NCBI RefSeq assembly: GCF_014191375.1
Contig: NZ_JACHWN010000003.1
Location: 372,001-436,000, forward strand
From: Mesorhizobium sp. RMAD-H1
GTDB lineage: Bacteria; Pseudomonadota; Alphaproteobacteria; Rhizobiales; Rhizobiaceae
Reading direction: 5' to 3'
Length of the DNA stretch: 64,000 nt
Shown: piece after piece, positions 16,991 to 24,172 of the stretch
How positions within the stretch are numbered: the first letter of the stretch is position 1
How the letters are laid out: each line of letters begins with the position of its first letter
Translations under genes and position numbers: made by a program
The notes under the pieces: model-generated
Seen by the model: only the letters and a program-made list of their open reading frames with translations
Told to the model about the DNA's origin: nothing
The model's database searches: none

Positions 16991-18237
16991 CTGAAGGCAA
17001 GACTCCTGGAAATCGCCCGCGGGCCGAAGCGCCGCCGCCGCTTGCCCTCGGGGTTTTCAAGCCCCGGCACGAAGACCTTGCAAACGGCAAAGGGATATTC
17101 GCCGTGCGTCAGCGGCAGGGCGATCGCGGAGGTGATCCTCGCGCTTTCCAGCTTCTCCAGCACATGGCTCGTAAGGGGCGCAAGGCCGCGCTTCTCGGTT
17201 CCCCTTCCGATATCAGCCGGTCCGGGATGAGCTTCCAGAAGCTGTCGGGTATCCTCGGGGAGGGGGCGGAGGAATGTCTCGGGAAATATGTCGTCGCGCG
17301 CGCCGCTGATGAAGGTCAGCCGTGATTGTGCCGCTTCCGTAATGGCGCGAATGGCGGCGCGGACGGGATGCGGATGGGCGCCATTCCCCTGGGCCACGTC
17401 GACAAACCGGCATTGGGTTGCCTTTCCCGCCATTCGTGGGCCTATGATCGCGACAAAGCAGGGAATGGCGATATCGCTCGTGATATCAAAGAGCCGGATC
17501 ACAAAACCGGCGTCCTCGATCCGCCCGCAGAGATCGTCGACAACGGGGTCGGCGAACGAACGCGGATCGATGCAGCAGGAAAGCCGTCCGGCGGGGGAGG
17601 TGACCTTCCACAGCGTTTCGGCATCGCGCTCGATCCGCTCCAGAAGGCCGTGAAAGATGGCTTCATCGAGGGTGTTGCCGGATGCGAGCCCGTCGGAGGA
17701 CTGCCAGTAGCGGCAGTTTTCGACCGTGCGGTCGAGCAGTGCGGCATCGAGAGGAACCCAGACTTCATCGCCGGAGAAGAGGTCCCTGCCTTGCGCCCAG
17801 GCCGTTTCATCCCCGTCGCCGAGATCCTGATGCCCTGCCGCGGTCAGGCAGATGAGCGGCTCTGCCTTTGCTCCCGCCGCGATGAGTTTGCCGCGTGTCG
17901 AGGTAACGGTATCGATCTCAGGTGCGCAGGCGATCGCCCTTTCCAGGGCCTCCATCGCGGCGGACACCCTGGCGTCGATATCCCGGATGCCCTTGCCCTG
18001 ATTGATGACGATCGACCGCGAATTGGGAACGACGGCGTTCCAAACCGGTATCCCGATGCGGTCAAGCCCGGTAACCCGGGCAAGACGCGTCACGCCCAGC
18101 GGAGAGAGATGGGGGCGGATGGCTTCGAACGTGGCTTCCGGGCTGCGGATCCTGTCCGAATAGCATTGCTGGGTATCGCCGGAAGGAGCGGTTTCAGCCA
18201 TCATGGAGTTGCATCGCCGCTGTCTATAACGCAGCAT
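16987..18237 (-). CDS. YcaO-family cyclodehydratase/thioamidase
   Basis: A 416-residue YcaO protein (405 if it starts at ATG 18204). YcaO enzymes use ATP to activate peptide-backbone amides, making azolines, amidines or thioamides. Conserved ATP-site segments are visible: SAAMEALERAIA (~90), HGLLERIERDAE (~195) and GNGAHPHPVRAAIRAITEAA with QSR (~290). The C-terminus ends in a basic stretch without the Pro-rich tail of azoline-forming YcaOs. This, plus the coupled TfuA gene, favours thioamidation (inference). A candidate precursor gene lies 65 bp upstream on the same strand. Confidence 0.92.
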   Translation of the reverse strand: MLRYRQRRCNSMMAETAPSGDTQQCYSDRIRSPEATFEAIRPHLSPLGVTRLARVTGLDRIGIPVWNAVVPNSRSIVINQGKGIRDIDARVSAAMEALERAIACAPEIDTVTSTRGKLIAAGAKAEPLICLTAAGHQDLGDGDETAWAQGRDLFSGDEVWVPLDAALLDRTVENCRYWQSSDGLASGNTLDEAIFHGLLERIERDAETLWKVTSPAGRLSCCIDPRSFADPVVDDLCGRIEDAGFVIRLFDITSDIAIPCFVAIIGPRMAGKATQCRFVDVAQGNGAHPHPVRAAIRAITEAAQSRLTFISGARDDIFPETFLRPLPEDTRQLLEAHPGPADIGRGTEKRGLAPLTSHVLEKLESARITSAIALPLTHGEYPFAVCKVFVPGLENPEGKRRRRFGPRAISRSLAFR

Positions 18238-18302
18238 CGCCTACTTGTGCATGAAGCGATCATACTGCTTTTCATAGCTTGCAGAGCAGGAGCAAACTTT
18301 TA

Positions 18303-18518
18303 TTAATCCATAAAGCCGCCCCCAACTGCGGAAACAGAACTCGCAGCGACTGCAAAGTCAACGCCTTTCACGATCGTTGCTCCTGCTTGCCGGAGATTGT
18401 CAGCTTGTCCGAGCTGACTTTCGTCTGAGGGATCGATCGGCGTTACCGTACCTGCATCGAAATCCACGAGCCAGAGATCGGCAGTTCCCTTCAACCCTAG
18501 TACTACAACCTGCGCCAT
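18303..18518 (-). CDS. Candidate RiPP precursor peptide
   Basis: A 71-residue peptide placed just upstream of YcaO-TfuA on the same strand, 65 bp before YcaO and 25 bp after the regulator. The ATG at 18518 has AAGGA about 9 bases upstream, which makes it a real gene candidate. The N-terminal ~45 residues (MAQVVVLGLKGTADLWLVDF onward, then an acidic segment) look leader-like. The C-terminal part, from about VKGVDFAVAASS to GGGFMD, is small-residue rich with Ser60, Ser61, Ser63 and Gly66-68. It contains no Cys at all. The precursor role is inferred from size, position and composition. Confidence 0.7.
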   Translation of the reverse strand: MAQVVVLGLKGTADLWLVDFDAGTVTPIDPSDESQLGQADNLRQAGATIVKGVDFAVAASSVSAVGGGFMD

Positions 18519-18543
18519 TTCGTTTTCTTCCTTTGTATCGATT

Positions 18544-20496
18544 TCAAAACCCGGCCTTGAGCAAACCCTCGCGATAGTGCTCTTTCTGCCAATCATCCCT
18601 GAATGGAACGATTGCCATCCATTTGTCGAGCACGAAATCCGGCTGAGCCTCCAAGGTTTTGCGGACGAAGGAACGTGCTTTCTTCATATCACCTAACATG
18701 GCCCAACAGGCTGCAGAAAGACGGTCAGTCGGCGTACGATCCTTCATCTGTTCCATATAGCGGAGCGCTTGCTCATATTGCTCTGTCGAATAACAGGCGC
18801 CGGCCGCGGTCCACAGGTATTCATCCGGGCAAAGCGGGTTGAGCGAGATGCTTCGCTGTATCTTCTTTAGTCCATCCGCCGGCTGCGATGCTTGGGTAAG
18901 AGCGTCGGCGTAGCTCGCGATCACATCGGCATAGTGCGGGCTGAGACGTTCCGCCTGATCCAATGTTTCGATGCTTTCGTCGAATTCATGCTGGTAGAGC
19001 TGAATAACCCCAAGTTCGCGATAACCGGAGGCCAATCGTTCATCGGTAGCGAGGGATTGTCTTGCAAACTGTTCCGCCATTACCAACAGCTCGTCGTCGC
19101 CGCGTGCCGTCAGCAGCCATTCCAAAAAAAAGGTTCGTGCAATGCCGCTCAGCGCGGGCGCGTAATCGGCTTTCACGGATATCGCCTGGCGGAACAATTT
19201 GCGCGCCCGGCGCACACTGGGGAGCTGTAGCTGCTTGAGGTTCCTCTGCCCGAGCAGGAACAGCCGGTAGGCCTGCGGATCGCTGATGAAATGTTCGCGT
19301 GCCATCCGGTTGTGCTCGATCTCCCGGGCGGTGGCCCGGGCGATGTGGACGGCAATTTCCTGGCGTCCGATCAGCAGCCCTTCCGGGGCGAGGCTGAAGC
19401 GGTCTGCCCAGATGACCTCGTCATTGGCGAAATGGATGAGCTGCGTATAGAGCGTTCCGCCGGAGCTTTCCGGCGAGATACGGCAGTCGAGGATATAATC
19501 GATGGCATGGCGCTCGATGATATTGGCCTTATCCGCGTGAAGGCTGATCTGCGCAGCGGTATAGGGCGCCACCACCGAGACGGTCCTCAACGCACAAAGC
19601 CCGATGGTGATGTCCTCAATGAGCGCGTGGGCGGATGCCCTCGGATCGAGGCTGCCGTCTGCCACCATCGGCGGAAGCAGGGCGAGCCTGGGAAGCCGGG
19701 AGGACAGTTCCACCTGTATTTTCCCAAAGCCGCCGGCAACCGGACTTGCGCCGGGAGATTCCGCGGGATCCGGGTTATTGTGGACGGCGCCGGCCCTGGC
19801 GGGGAACCGGACCGACTGCACGGGGACCGGCATGTTTACCGAAGGTGCCGATGCGCCGGCGCCTACGATTTTCTGATCCCCTGCTATCTCCCTTTCCGCA
19901 TCATGCGCGGTGAACAAGGCTTCACGGGCAGGTTCGTCAAAGGGATTGTCGGCAAGGATACGCAGGGCGACATTCCTGATGAGCCCGAATTCGCGCTCTT
20001 TTCGCGCCTCTGGCAATGCCTGGAAAAAGAGGCTGCGCAGTTCACTTGCGAACCGCTCCCTTTGCTGGATGATCCATTGGGTGACGGGTGCGCTCTCCGC
20101 CCCCGTGTTTTCGAGGAATTCGCCAGCCAATACCCCCACGATCGATCTGAGGCGGTTGAGCGGCGCAACCGGCTCTGCATGCAGCAGCGGCCGGAAATCG
20201 CTTTCCAGCATTCTCGCATCCAGTGTTATCGTTTTGAGGCCGATCCCGAGGAAATGGGTTCCCAGCTCATCCTGCCGCTTCTTGATGCGGGAGAGGGCCT
20301 TGCGGAGATTGACATAGGCGACGCTGGGATGCGCATCGCCCCAGAGAAACCTTGCCAGCCTGTCTCTCGACAATTCGTGATCCGCGCTGTCGAACAGACG
20401 ACAGATTGCGAGGAGGCCCTTATGAGGGAAGGCCACCTCCTCGCCCGAACCATCAACCAGGCGAAGCCCGCCAAATGTGACAAGTCTGAAATTCAT
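18544..20496 (-). CDS. Winged-helix/BTAD-like regulator with TPR repeats
   Basis: A 650-residue cytoplasmic regulator. Residues ~1-90 form an OmpR/SARP-type winged helix (LSRDRLARFLWGDAHPSVAY) and ~90-200 a BTAD-like helical region. After a Pro/Ala-rich linker, ~255-390 resembles the domain found in CadC/adenylate-cyclase-like TPR regulators (ALLPPMVADGSLDPRASAHA). The C-terminal ~400-650 is TPR-like helices. ATG 20496 has AGGA 6 bases upstream. It directly precedes the precursor gene and is the likely pathway activator; the effector is unknown. Confidence 0.82.
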   Translation of the reverse strand: MNFRLVTFGGLRLVDGSGEEVAFPHKGLLAICRLFDSADHELSRDRLARFLWGDAHPSVAYVNLRKALSRIKKRQDELGTHFLGIGLKTITLDARMLESDFRPLLHAEPVAPLNRLRSIVGVLAGEFLENTGAESAPVTQWIIQQRERFASELRSLFFQALPEARKEREFGLIRNVALRILADNPFDEPAREALFTAHDAEREIAGDQKIVGAGASAPSVNMPVPVQSVRFPARAGAVHNNPDPAESPGASPVAGGFGKIQVELSSRLPRLALLPPMVADGSLDPRASAHALIEDITIGLCALRTVSVVAPYTAAQISLHADKANIIERHAIDYILDCRISPESSGGTLYTQLIHFANDEVIWADRFSLAPEGLLIGRQEIAVHIARATAREIEHNRMAREHFISDPQAYRLFLLGQRNLKQLQLPSVRRARKLFRQAISVKADYAPALSGIARTFFLEWLLTARGDDELLVMAEQFARQSLATDERLASGYRELGVIQLYQHEFDESIETLDQAERLSPHYADVIASYADALTQASQPADGLKKIQRSISLNPLCPDEYLWTAAGACYSTEQYEQALRYMEQMKDRTPTDRLSAACWAMLGDMKKARSFVRKTLEAQPDFVLDKWMAIVPFRDDWQKEHYREGLLKAGF

Positions 20497-20550
20497 AGGT
20501 TTCCTGGAGGCATTCTGACGGGATGCCGTCAAAAAGGAAATCCCGCGAAA

Positions 20551-21048
20551 TCAGGACTTCGCGGAAAACGAGAGACGTGACTGTTGCCAGGAGGATGACC
20601 GGTCCTTGTCGGCGCCCGGACGGATCGTGCGTTCCGCAGCGACCGGCCCGCTGGCTTCCTCGCGATCAGCGATCGCCTTCACCAGGCTCAGGATATGGTG
20701 GCGCAGGCCCGGATTCTTTATCTTCAGGAAGGCTTTGTTGAGGGAAATCCCATCTGCCGTCAGCAGGGATTTCATGGAATATTGCCCGGTATTTGCATCA
20801 GTACCGCCCGAAAACGGGCCATCTTCGTTCTGAAAGAAGAAACCCGGCTGCACCCCGAGTATGTCGGAGATGGCCAGAAGCCGGCTCGCGCCGACCCTGT
20901 TTATCCCCTTCTCATATTTCTGCACTTGCTGAAAGGTGATGCCCAGATGGGATGCAAGCTGCATCTGGCTCATACTGACCATCATGCGGCGCATCCGGAT
21001 ACGCGATCCAACCTGTACATCGATCGGGTTGGCTTTCTTCGTCATCAT
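20551..21048 (-). CDS. XRE-family helix-turn-helix regulator
   Basis: A 165-residue DNA-binding protein with an HTH_3 domain at residues ~14-70 (MSQMQLASHLGITFQQVQKY), of the type common in rhizobia. The C-terminal ~90 residues have no recognisable fold. It starts at ATG 21048 behind AGGGGA; a second ATG is adjacent at 21045. It ends 54 bp before the TPR regulator on the same strand, so it may head the YcaO/TfuA operon or control its own promoter in 21049-21313. Confidence 0.85.
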   Translation of the reverse strand: MMTKKANPIDVQVGSRIRMRRMMVSMSQMQLASHLGITFQQVQKYEKGINRVGASRLLAISDILGVQPGFFFQNEDGPFSGGTDANTGQYSMKSLLTADGISLNKAFLKIKNPGLRHHILSLVKAIADREEASGPVAAERTIRPGADKDRSSSWQQSRLSFSAKS

Positions 21049-21313
21049 CTGTGTTCCCCTCGCTTGTTTCCAAGACTCTGATTTAAGCGTACCATTCTAA
21101 TTTCAGATTGTCTAAAATATCGTATTTTTTCAGCGTAATCCGGCAGTAGCGCGCGATATTGCGCGGCTGTCGTCGCCAGGATGCTGAAGCACAAACGATG
21201 GAAGGCTGAAGAATGTCTGCGACGCGGGCCAAAAACGGTCTGCATGCAACCGCTTTTGATCGAGAAAGGGGATTATTTCATCGGTTTTGCGCGCCTTTTT
21301 GAGCGCTTTTCCA
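21049..21313. other. Intergenic region upstream of the XRE/RiPP operon
   Basis: AT-rich spacer of about 265 bp before the XRE gene. It contains a loose TCTGA (21077-21081) / TCAGA (21103-21107) inverted repeat that could be an operator, and AT-rich runs at 21110-21135 that could hold the promoter. No gene or clear terminator is seen. Confidence 0.3.
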
Positions 21314-21736
21314 TCATTTTGCGGAACGGATGGAGGAAGTGTTCAATGCCACCGCTGCACGAATGAGCGTCTTGAACGCTTCTTCATCGACCTTATCGCC
21401 CTCATGAAAGTCGATAGCCCGCCTCACATTGCCATCGAGGCTGGAATTGAAGAGGCCTGAAGGGTCCTCCAGCAATGCACCCTTGGCGAAGGTCAACTTC
21501 ACCTTGTCCCTGTAGGTCTCGCCGGTGCATAGGATGCCGGCGTGCTCCCATACCGCCACTCCCAGCGGATTCGACGGCTTTCGCCATTTCACTTCCTCGA
21601 CCACCCCGGGATCGGCCTGCCTGATCAGCGTGCGGAGCCGGGACAGCAACCCACCCCGCCAGTCGTCAAGTTTCCTGATCTTCTCGTCGATCAATTGGGA
21701 GGGGGATTTTTCTTCCTCCGAGCCGCTCTTTTCCAT
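21314..21736 (-). CDS. DUF1801 domain protein
   Basis: A 140-residue cytoplasmic DUF1801 (YdhG-like) protein, recognised by the pattern of a helix ending in VEEVKWRKPSNP, an aromatic segment, and DKVKLTFAKGALLEDPSGLF. Such proteins often accompany ArsR and SRPBCC genes in alphaproteobacteria; function unknown. Last gene of a five-gene minus-strand operon that starts with the ArsR regulator at 23240. It follows a second DUF1801 gene by 30 bp, so the operon encodes two divergent paralogues. Confidence 0.82.
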   Translation of the reverse strand: MEKSGSEEEKSPSQLIDEKIRKLDDWRGGLLSRLRTLIRQADPGVVEEVKWRKPSNPLGVAVWEHAGILCTGETYRDKVKLTFAKGALLEDPSGLFNSSLDGNVRRAIDFHEGDKVDEEAFKTLIRAAVALNTSSIRSAK

Positions 21737-21766
21737 CCTGTTCTCGCTTCCGTTGTTCTTTGCCTA

Positions 21767-22234
21767 CTAGGGGATCCAGCCCGGCAGGGCAGCAGCCTGC
21801 CTGATCCAGCTCGCCACCAGTTCTTCGTCAAGCTGCTCATCCTCGTGGATGTGGAAGTAGCGGGTGTTCTTGTCCTTGGAATCAACGGGCGGGAGAGGGT
21901 GCAGGGACGCGCCGCGGAAGAACGTCACCTTGATGTATTTCGTGAAGCAGTGAAAAGCCAGGAACCAGCCCTGTCCCTCGATGCCATAGAAAGGCGAGTT
22001 CCATCTGACTGCCTTTTGCACGTCGGGAATGGTGCGCACGATGAGCGCGTCGAGACGGCGCCCGGCCTCGCTCTTCCAGCCCGGCATGGCCGCGATATAG
22101 GCCTGCACGGGAGCATCGCCGTCACCCTTGGCGATCTGCGGATTGCCGCCCGAGAGGAGAACCGGCTCCGCAGATGCCGGCCTGGCGGTTTTCTTCGTGG
22201 TCTTCGCCGGTCCTTTGGGAGTGCTGGCAGTCAT
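21767..22234 (-). CDS. DUF1801 domain protein
   Basis: A 155-residue DUF1801 protein with a Lys/Thr/Ala-rich N-terminal tail (~30 residues) followed by the domain: AYIAAMPGWKSEAGRRLDAL, VQKAVRWNSPFYG and YIKVTFFRGASLHP. No signal peptide. It starts 7 bp after the stop of the small membrane protein. Its function is unknown; the position in the ArsR-SRPBCC operon suggests a shared small-molecule role. Confidence 0.82.
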   Translation of the reverse strand: MTASTPKGPAKTTKKTARPASAEPVLLSGGNPQIAKGDGDAPVQAYIAAMPGWKSEAGRRLDALIVRTIPDVQKAVRWNSPFYGIEGQGWFLAFHCFTKYIKVTFFRGASLHPLPPVDSKDKNTRYFHIHEDEQLDEELVASWIRQAAALPGWIP

Positions 22235-22240
22235 GGATGT

Positions 22241-22456
22241 TCACGCCTCCTTGCTGGTGCGCCGCCCGATGACATAGGGTAGCACGAACATATAAAGGCC
22301 GGTGAAGATCAGCAGAAAAAGCGGGGGCAGCGGCGAGTAGACGATCCAGGCCGGAGGTTCTCCCAGTCCCATCACGACGAAATTGGCGATGACAGTCAGT
22401 GTAAACGCAATCGACAGCCAGCGATGAACCTGCCGAATCCATTTGTTCCAGTTCAT
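22241..22456 (-). CDS. Small two-helix membrane protein
   Basis: A 71-residue protein with two hydrophobic segments (about residues 15-33 and 42-61) and a basic C-terminus (IGRRTSKEA), so probably an inner-membrane hairpin. ATG 22456 is preceded by GGAGG, which decides against the in-frame ATG further upstream. It lies between the SRPBCC and DUF1801 genes and is likely co-transcribed. No family assigned. Confidence 0.75.
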   Translation of the reverse strand: MNWNKWIRQVHRWLSIAFTLTVIANFVVMGLGEPPAWIVYSPLPPLFLLIFTGLYMFVLPYVIGRRTSKEA

Positions 22457-22509
22457 GAAACCTCCTTCAAAACTCAAACGTCCAGCCTGTAACCAGGCTT
22501 CGGCACCGA

Positions 22510-22920
22510 TCAGTCAGCCCGCGCCAGAACCTGCTCCAGGGCTTCGAAGAATCTCGGCCAGCCGGCCTGGGCGCCCCGATAGTATGGCTGCTGATCCGGC
22601 CGGAAGCCTGACTGCTCCATGCGCAGGAGAGTGCCCGAGTGCGTGGGGGTGAGTGTCCATGTGACGATGCTTCTGAGGTCCTTGGTGTTCCATGTGTAGG
22701 ACAATGTCCTGTTCGGCTCTGCCGTCCGGACCTGGCACTCGACGGCACCCCAGTCCGCGCTCAGATTGAAGCGGTGATCCACGACCGGTTTGAAGTCGTT
22801 CTTCATGAGCCACGCCTCGATCAGGTGCGGCTGCGTGAGCGCACGCCAGATCTTTTCCGGCGGATGAGGCATCTCGCGTTCAACGACGACGGAGAGCGTT
22901 TCAGCGGCAGTATCTGTCAT
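22510..22920 (-). CDS. SRPBCC (AHSA1-like) domain protein
   Basis: A 136-residue START/Bet v1-like protein of the AHSA1 family: the N-terminal VVVEREMPHPPEKIWRALTQ and the C-terminal helix GWPRFFEALEQVL are typical. Such proteins bind hydrophobic small molecules and are very often paired with ArsR regulators. The start ATG overlaps the ArsR stop as ATGA, implying translational coupling. Confidence 0.9.
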   Translation of the reverse strand: MTDTAAETLSVVVEREMPHPPEKIWRALTQPHLIEAWLMKNDFKPVVDHRFNLSADWGAVECQVRTAEPNRTLSYTWNTKDLRSIVTWTLTPTHSGTLLRMEQSGFRPDQQPYYRGAQAGWPRFFEALEQVLARAD

Positions 22921-23240
22921 TGGTCCATCCTTTTGAGCAGATCCTCGAGATCGTCGAACCGGCTTTGCCAGAAGCCGGTCATCTGGTTCGTCCAGTTAAG
23001 CAGCGGGGCAAGTGCACCGGGCTCGGCGCTGTAATGTGTCTGGCGGCCTTCATGACGGTCGCGCACCAGCCCGGCGCGTTTCAGGGCCGCGAGATGCTTT
23101 GAGACGGCCGGCTGCGATACGCCGGCCTGAGCCGTAAGGGCGCTGACCGTCTGGTCTCCGTCACGGCAAAGCCGCTCGAAAATGGCCCGCCTTGTCGGAT
23201 CGGCGAGCGTTCTGAAGAGGACGTCATGGTGCTGCGGCAT
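22917..23240 (-). CDS. ArsR-family transcriptional regulator
   Basis: A 107-residue winged-helix repressor (LADPTRRAIFERL, then QAGVSQPAVSKHLAALKRAG). It lacks a clear metal-binding Cys motif, so it probably belongs to the non-metal ArsR group that accompanies SRPBCC proteins. ATG 23240 is chosen because the family N-terminus begins there. The perfect palindrome at 23259-23281, just upstream, is the likely autoregulatory operator. Confidence 0.9.
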   Translation of the reverse strand: MPQHHDVLFRTLADPTRRAIFERLCRDGDQTVSALTAQAGVSQPAVSKHLAALKRAGLVRDRHEGRQTHYSAEPGALAPLLNWTNQMTGFWQSRFDDLEDLLKRMDQ

Positions 23241-23258
23241 TGCAATCGATAACTCAAT

Positions 23259-23281
23259 GGTTATTGATCGGATCAATAACC
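23259..23281 (-). promoter_or_regulatory. ArsR operator palindrome
   Basis: GGTTATTGAT (23259-23268), CGG, ATCAATAACC (23272-23281): a perfect 10-bp inverted repeat centred 30 bp upstream of the arsR start. Partial copies of the half-site (GATAACTC, GGTTATTG) flank it. Size and AT-rich arms suit an ArsR dimer site. Confidence 0.6.
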
Positions 23282-23462
23282 GCCGGGATATGAATGAGTC
23301 AAGCACCTATATCGAGCGCCTGCTGCGGAAGAGGCGATCCAAATTCCCGTATGGGGAAAACAGGCTCCTCACCGGGATCGGGAAAGAGGGATTGCGGCGC
23401 CGGCGGTTAAGGCGTTTGCATCCAGCGCGGAGCGGCCGGATCAGGACCTGTCCGAAACCCCT

Positions 23463-24125
23463 TCAATGCGGTCTGGAAACATGGTCCTCGGTGAAAGCAT
23501 CCCGCATGGCGCCGAGTATGATGACGGCGGAAGCCGATCCCGGATCCATGTGCCCCAGCGACCGTTCGCCGAGCCGTGCGGCGCGGCCGCGCGCCGCCAC
23601 CATCGATCTTGTGGCATTGGCGCCGTCCCGGGCGGCGGCAAGAATACTGTTCCACATCTCGGCGGTCGTGGCCCTGCGGGAAGCCGCTTCCGCGGCAGCC
23701 TCGGCAGCCGGGATCCAGGCATCGAGCATCGTTTTGTCGCCGCGCTGTCCCTTGCCGCGTTCCTTGATCCCGATGGCTATGGCTTCGATGATGATTGCCT
23801 GATCAGCCGGAGAAAGGCTTTCCAGCGGCTTCAGGGCCTGCGCTGCCTTGCGGAAGGCTGTCGCATAGAGCGGCCCGGTCGACGCGCCGACCGCATTGAG
23901 AAAGGCCGTGGCGGCTGCGGAAAAGACTTCGGACGGCAGCGTGTGATCGAGGTCGAGCTTGGAGAGTTCACTGTTGACGGCGGCGAAGCCGAGCGACATC
24001 GTGATCCCGTGATCGGCGTCGCCGATCGCACCGTCGAGGTCGGACAGGTGGTCCTGTTGCGCGTCAATGGCGACGGATATCAGCTGGAACATCCGGCTCA
24101 AGCGGCGCGCTGCATTTTCAGACAT
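23463..24125 (-). CDS. Dihydroxyacetone kinase L subunit (DhaL) 1
   Basis: A 220-residue DhaL/Dak2 protein, the nucleotide-binding subunit that phosphorylates the substrate held by DhaK. The Mg/ADP-binding segment is LDGAIGDADHGITM (~29-42), slightly altered from the usual GDGDHGxNM seen in the second dhaL. The later GASTGPLYATAF and GERSLGHMDPGS motifs are present. It sits 47 bp after the SorC-DhaK fusion and is probably that protein's partner. No DhaM/EI/HPr-like phosphotransferase is nearby, so ATP is the likely phosphate donor. Last gene of the eight-gene polyol operon. Confidence 0.88.
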   Translation of the reverse strand: MSENAARRLSRMFQLISVAIDAQQDHLSDLDGAIGDADHGITMSLGFAAVNSELSKLDLDHTLPSEVFSAAATAFLNAVGASTGPLYATAFRKAAQALKPLESLSPADQAIIIEAIAIGIKERGKGQRGDKTMLDAWIPAAEAAAEAASRRATTAEMWNSILAAARDGANATRSMVAARGRAARLGERSLGHMDPGSASAVIILGAMRDAFTEDHVSRPH

Positions 24126-24172
24126 TGAAATTCCTCAACTCGACCACGAAACCTGCCGTTCACTCCGGCTTT

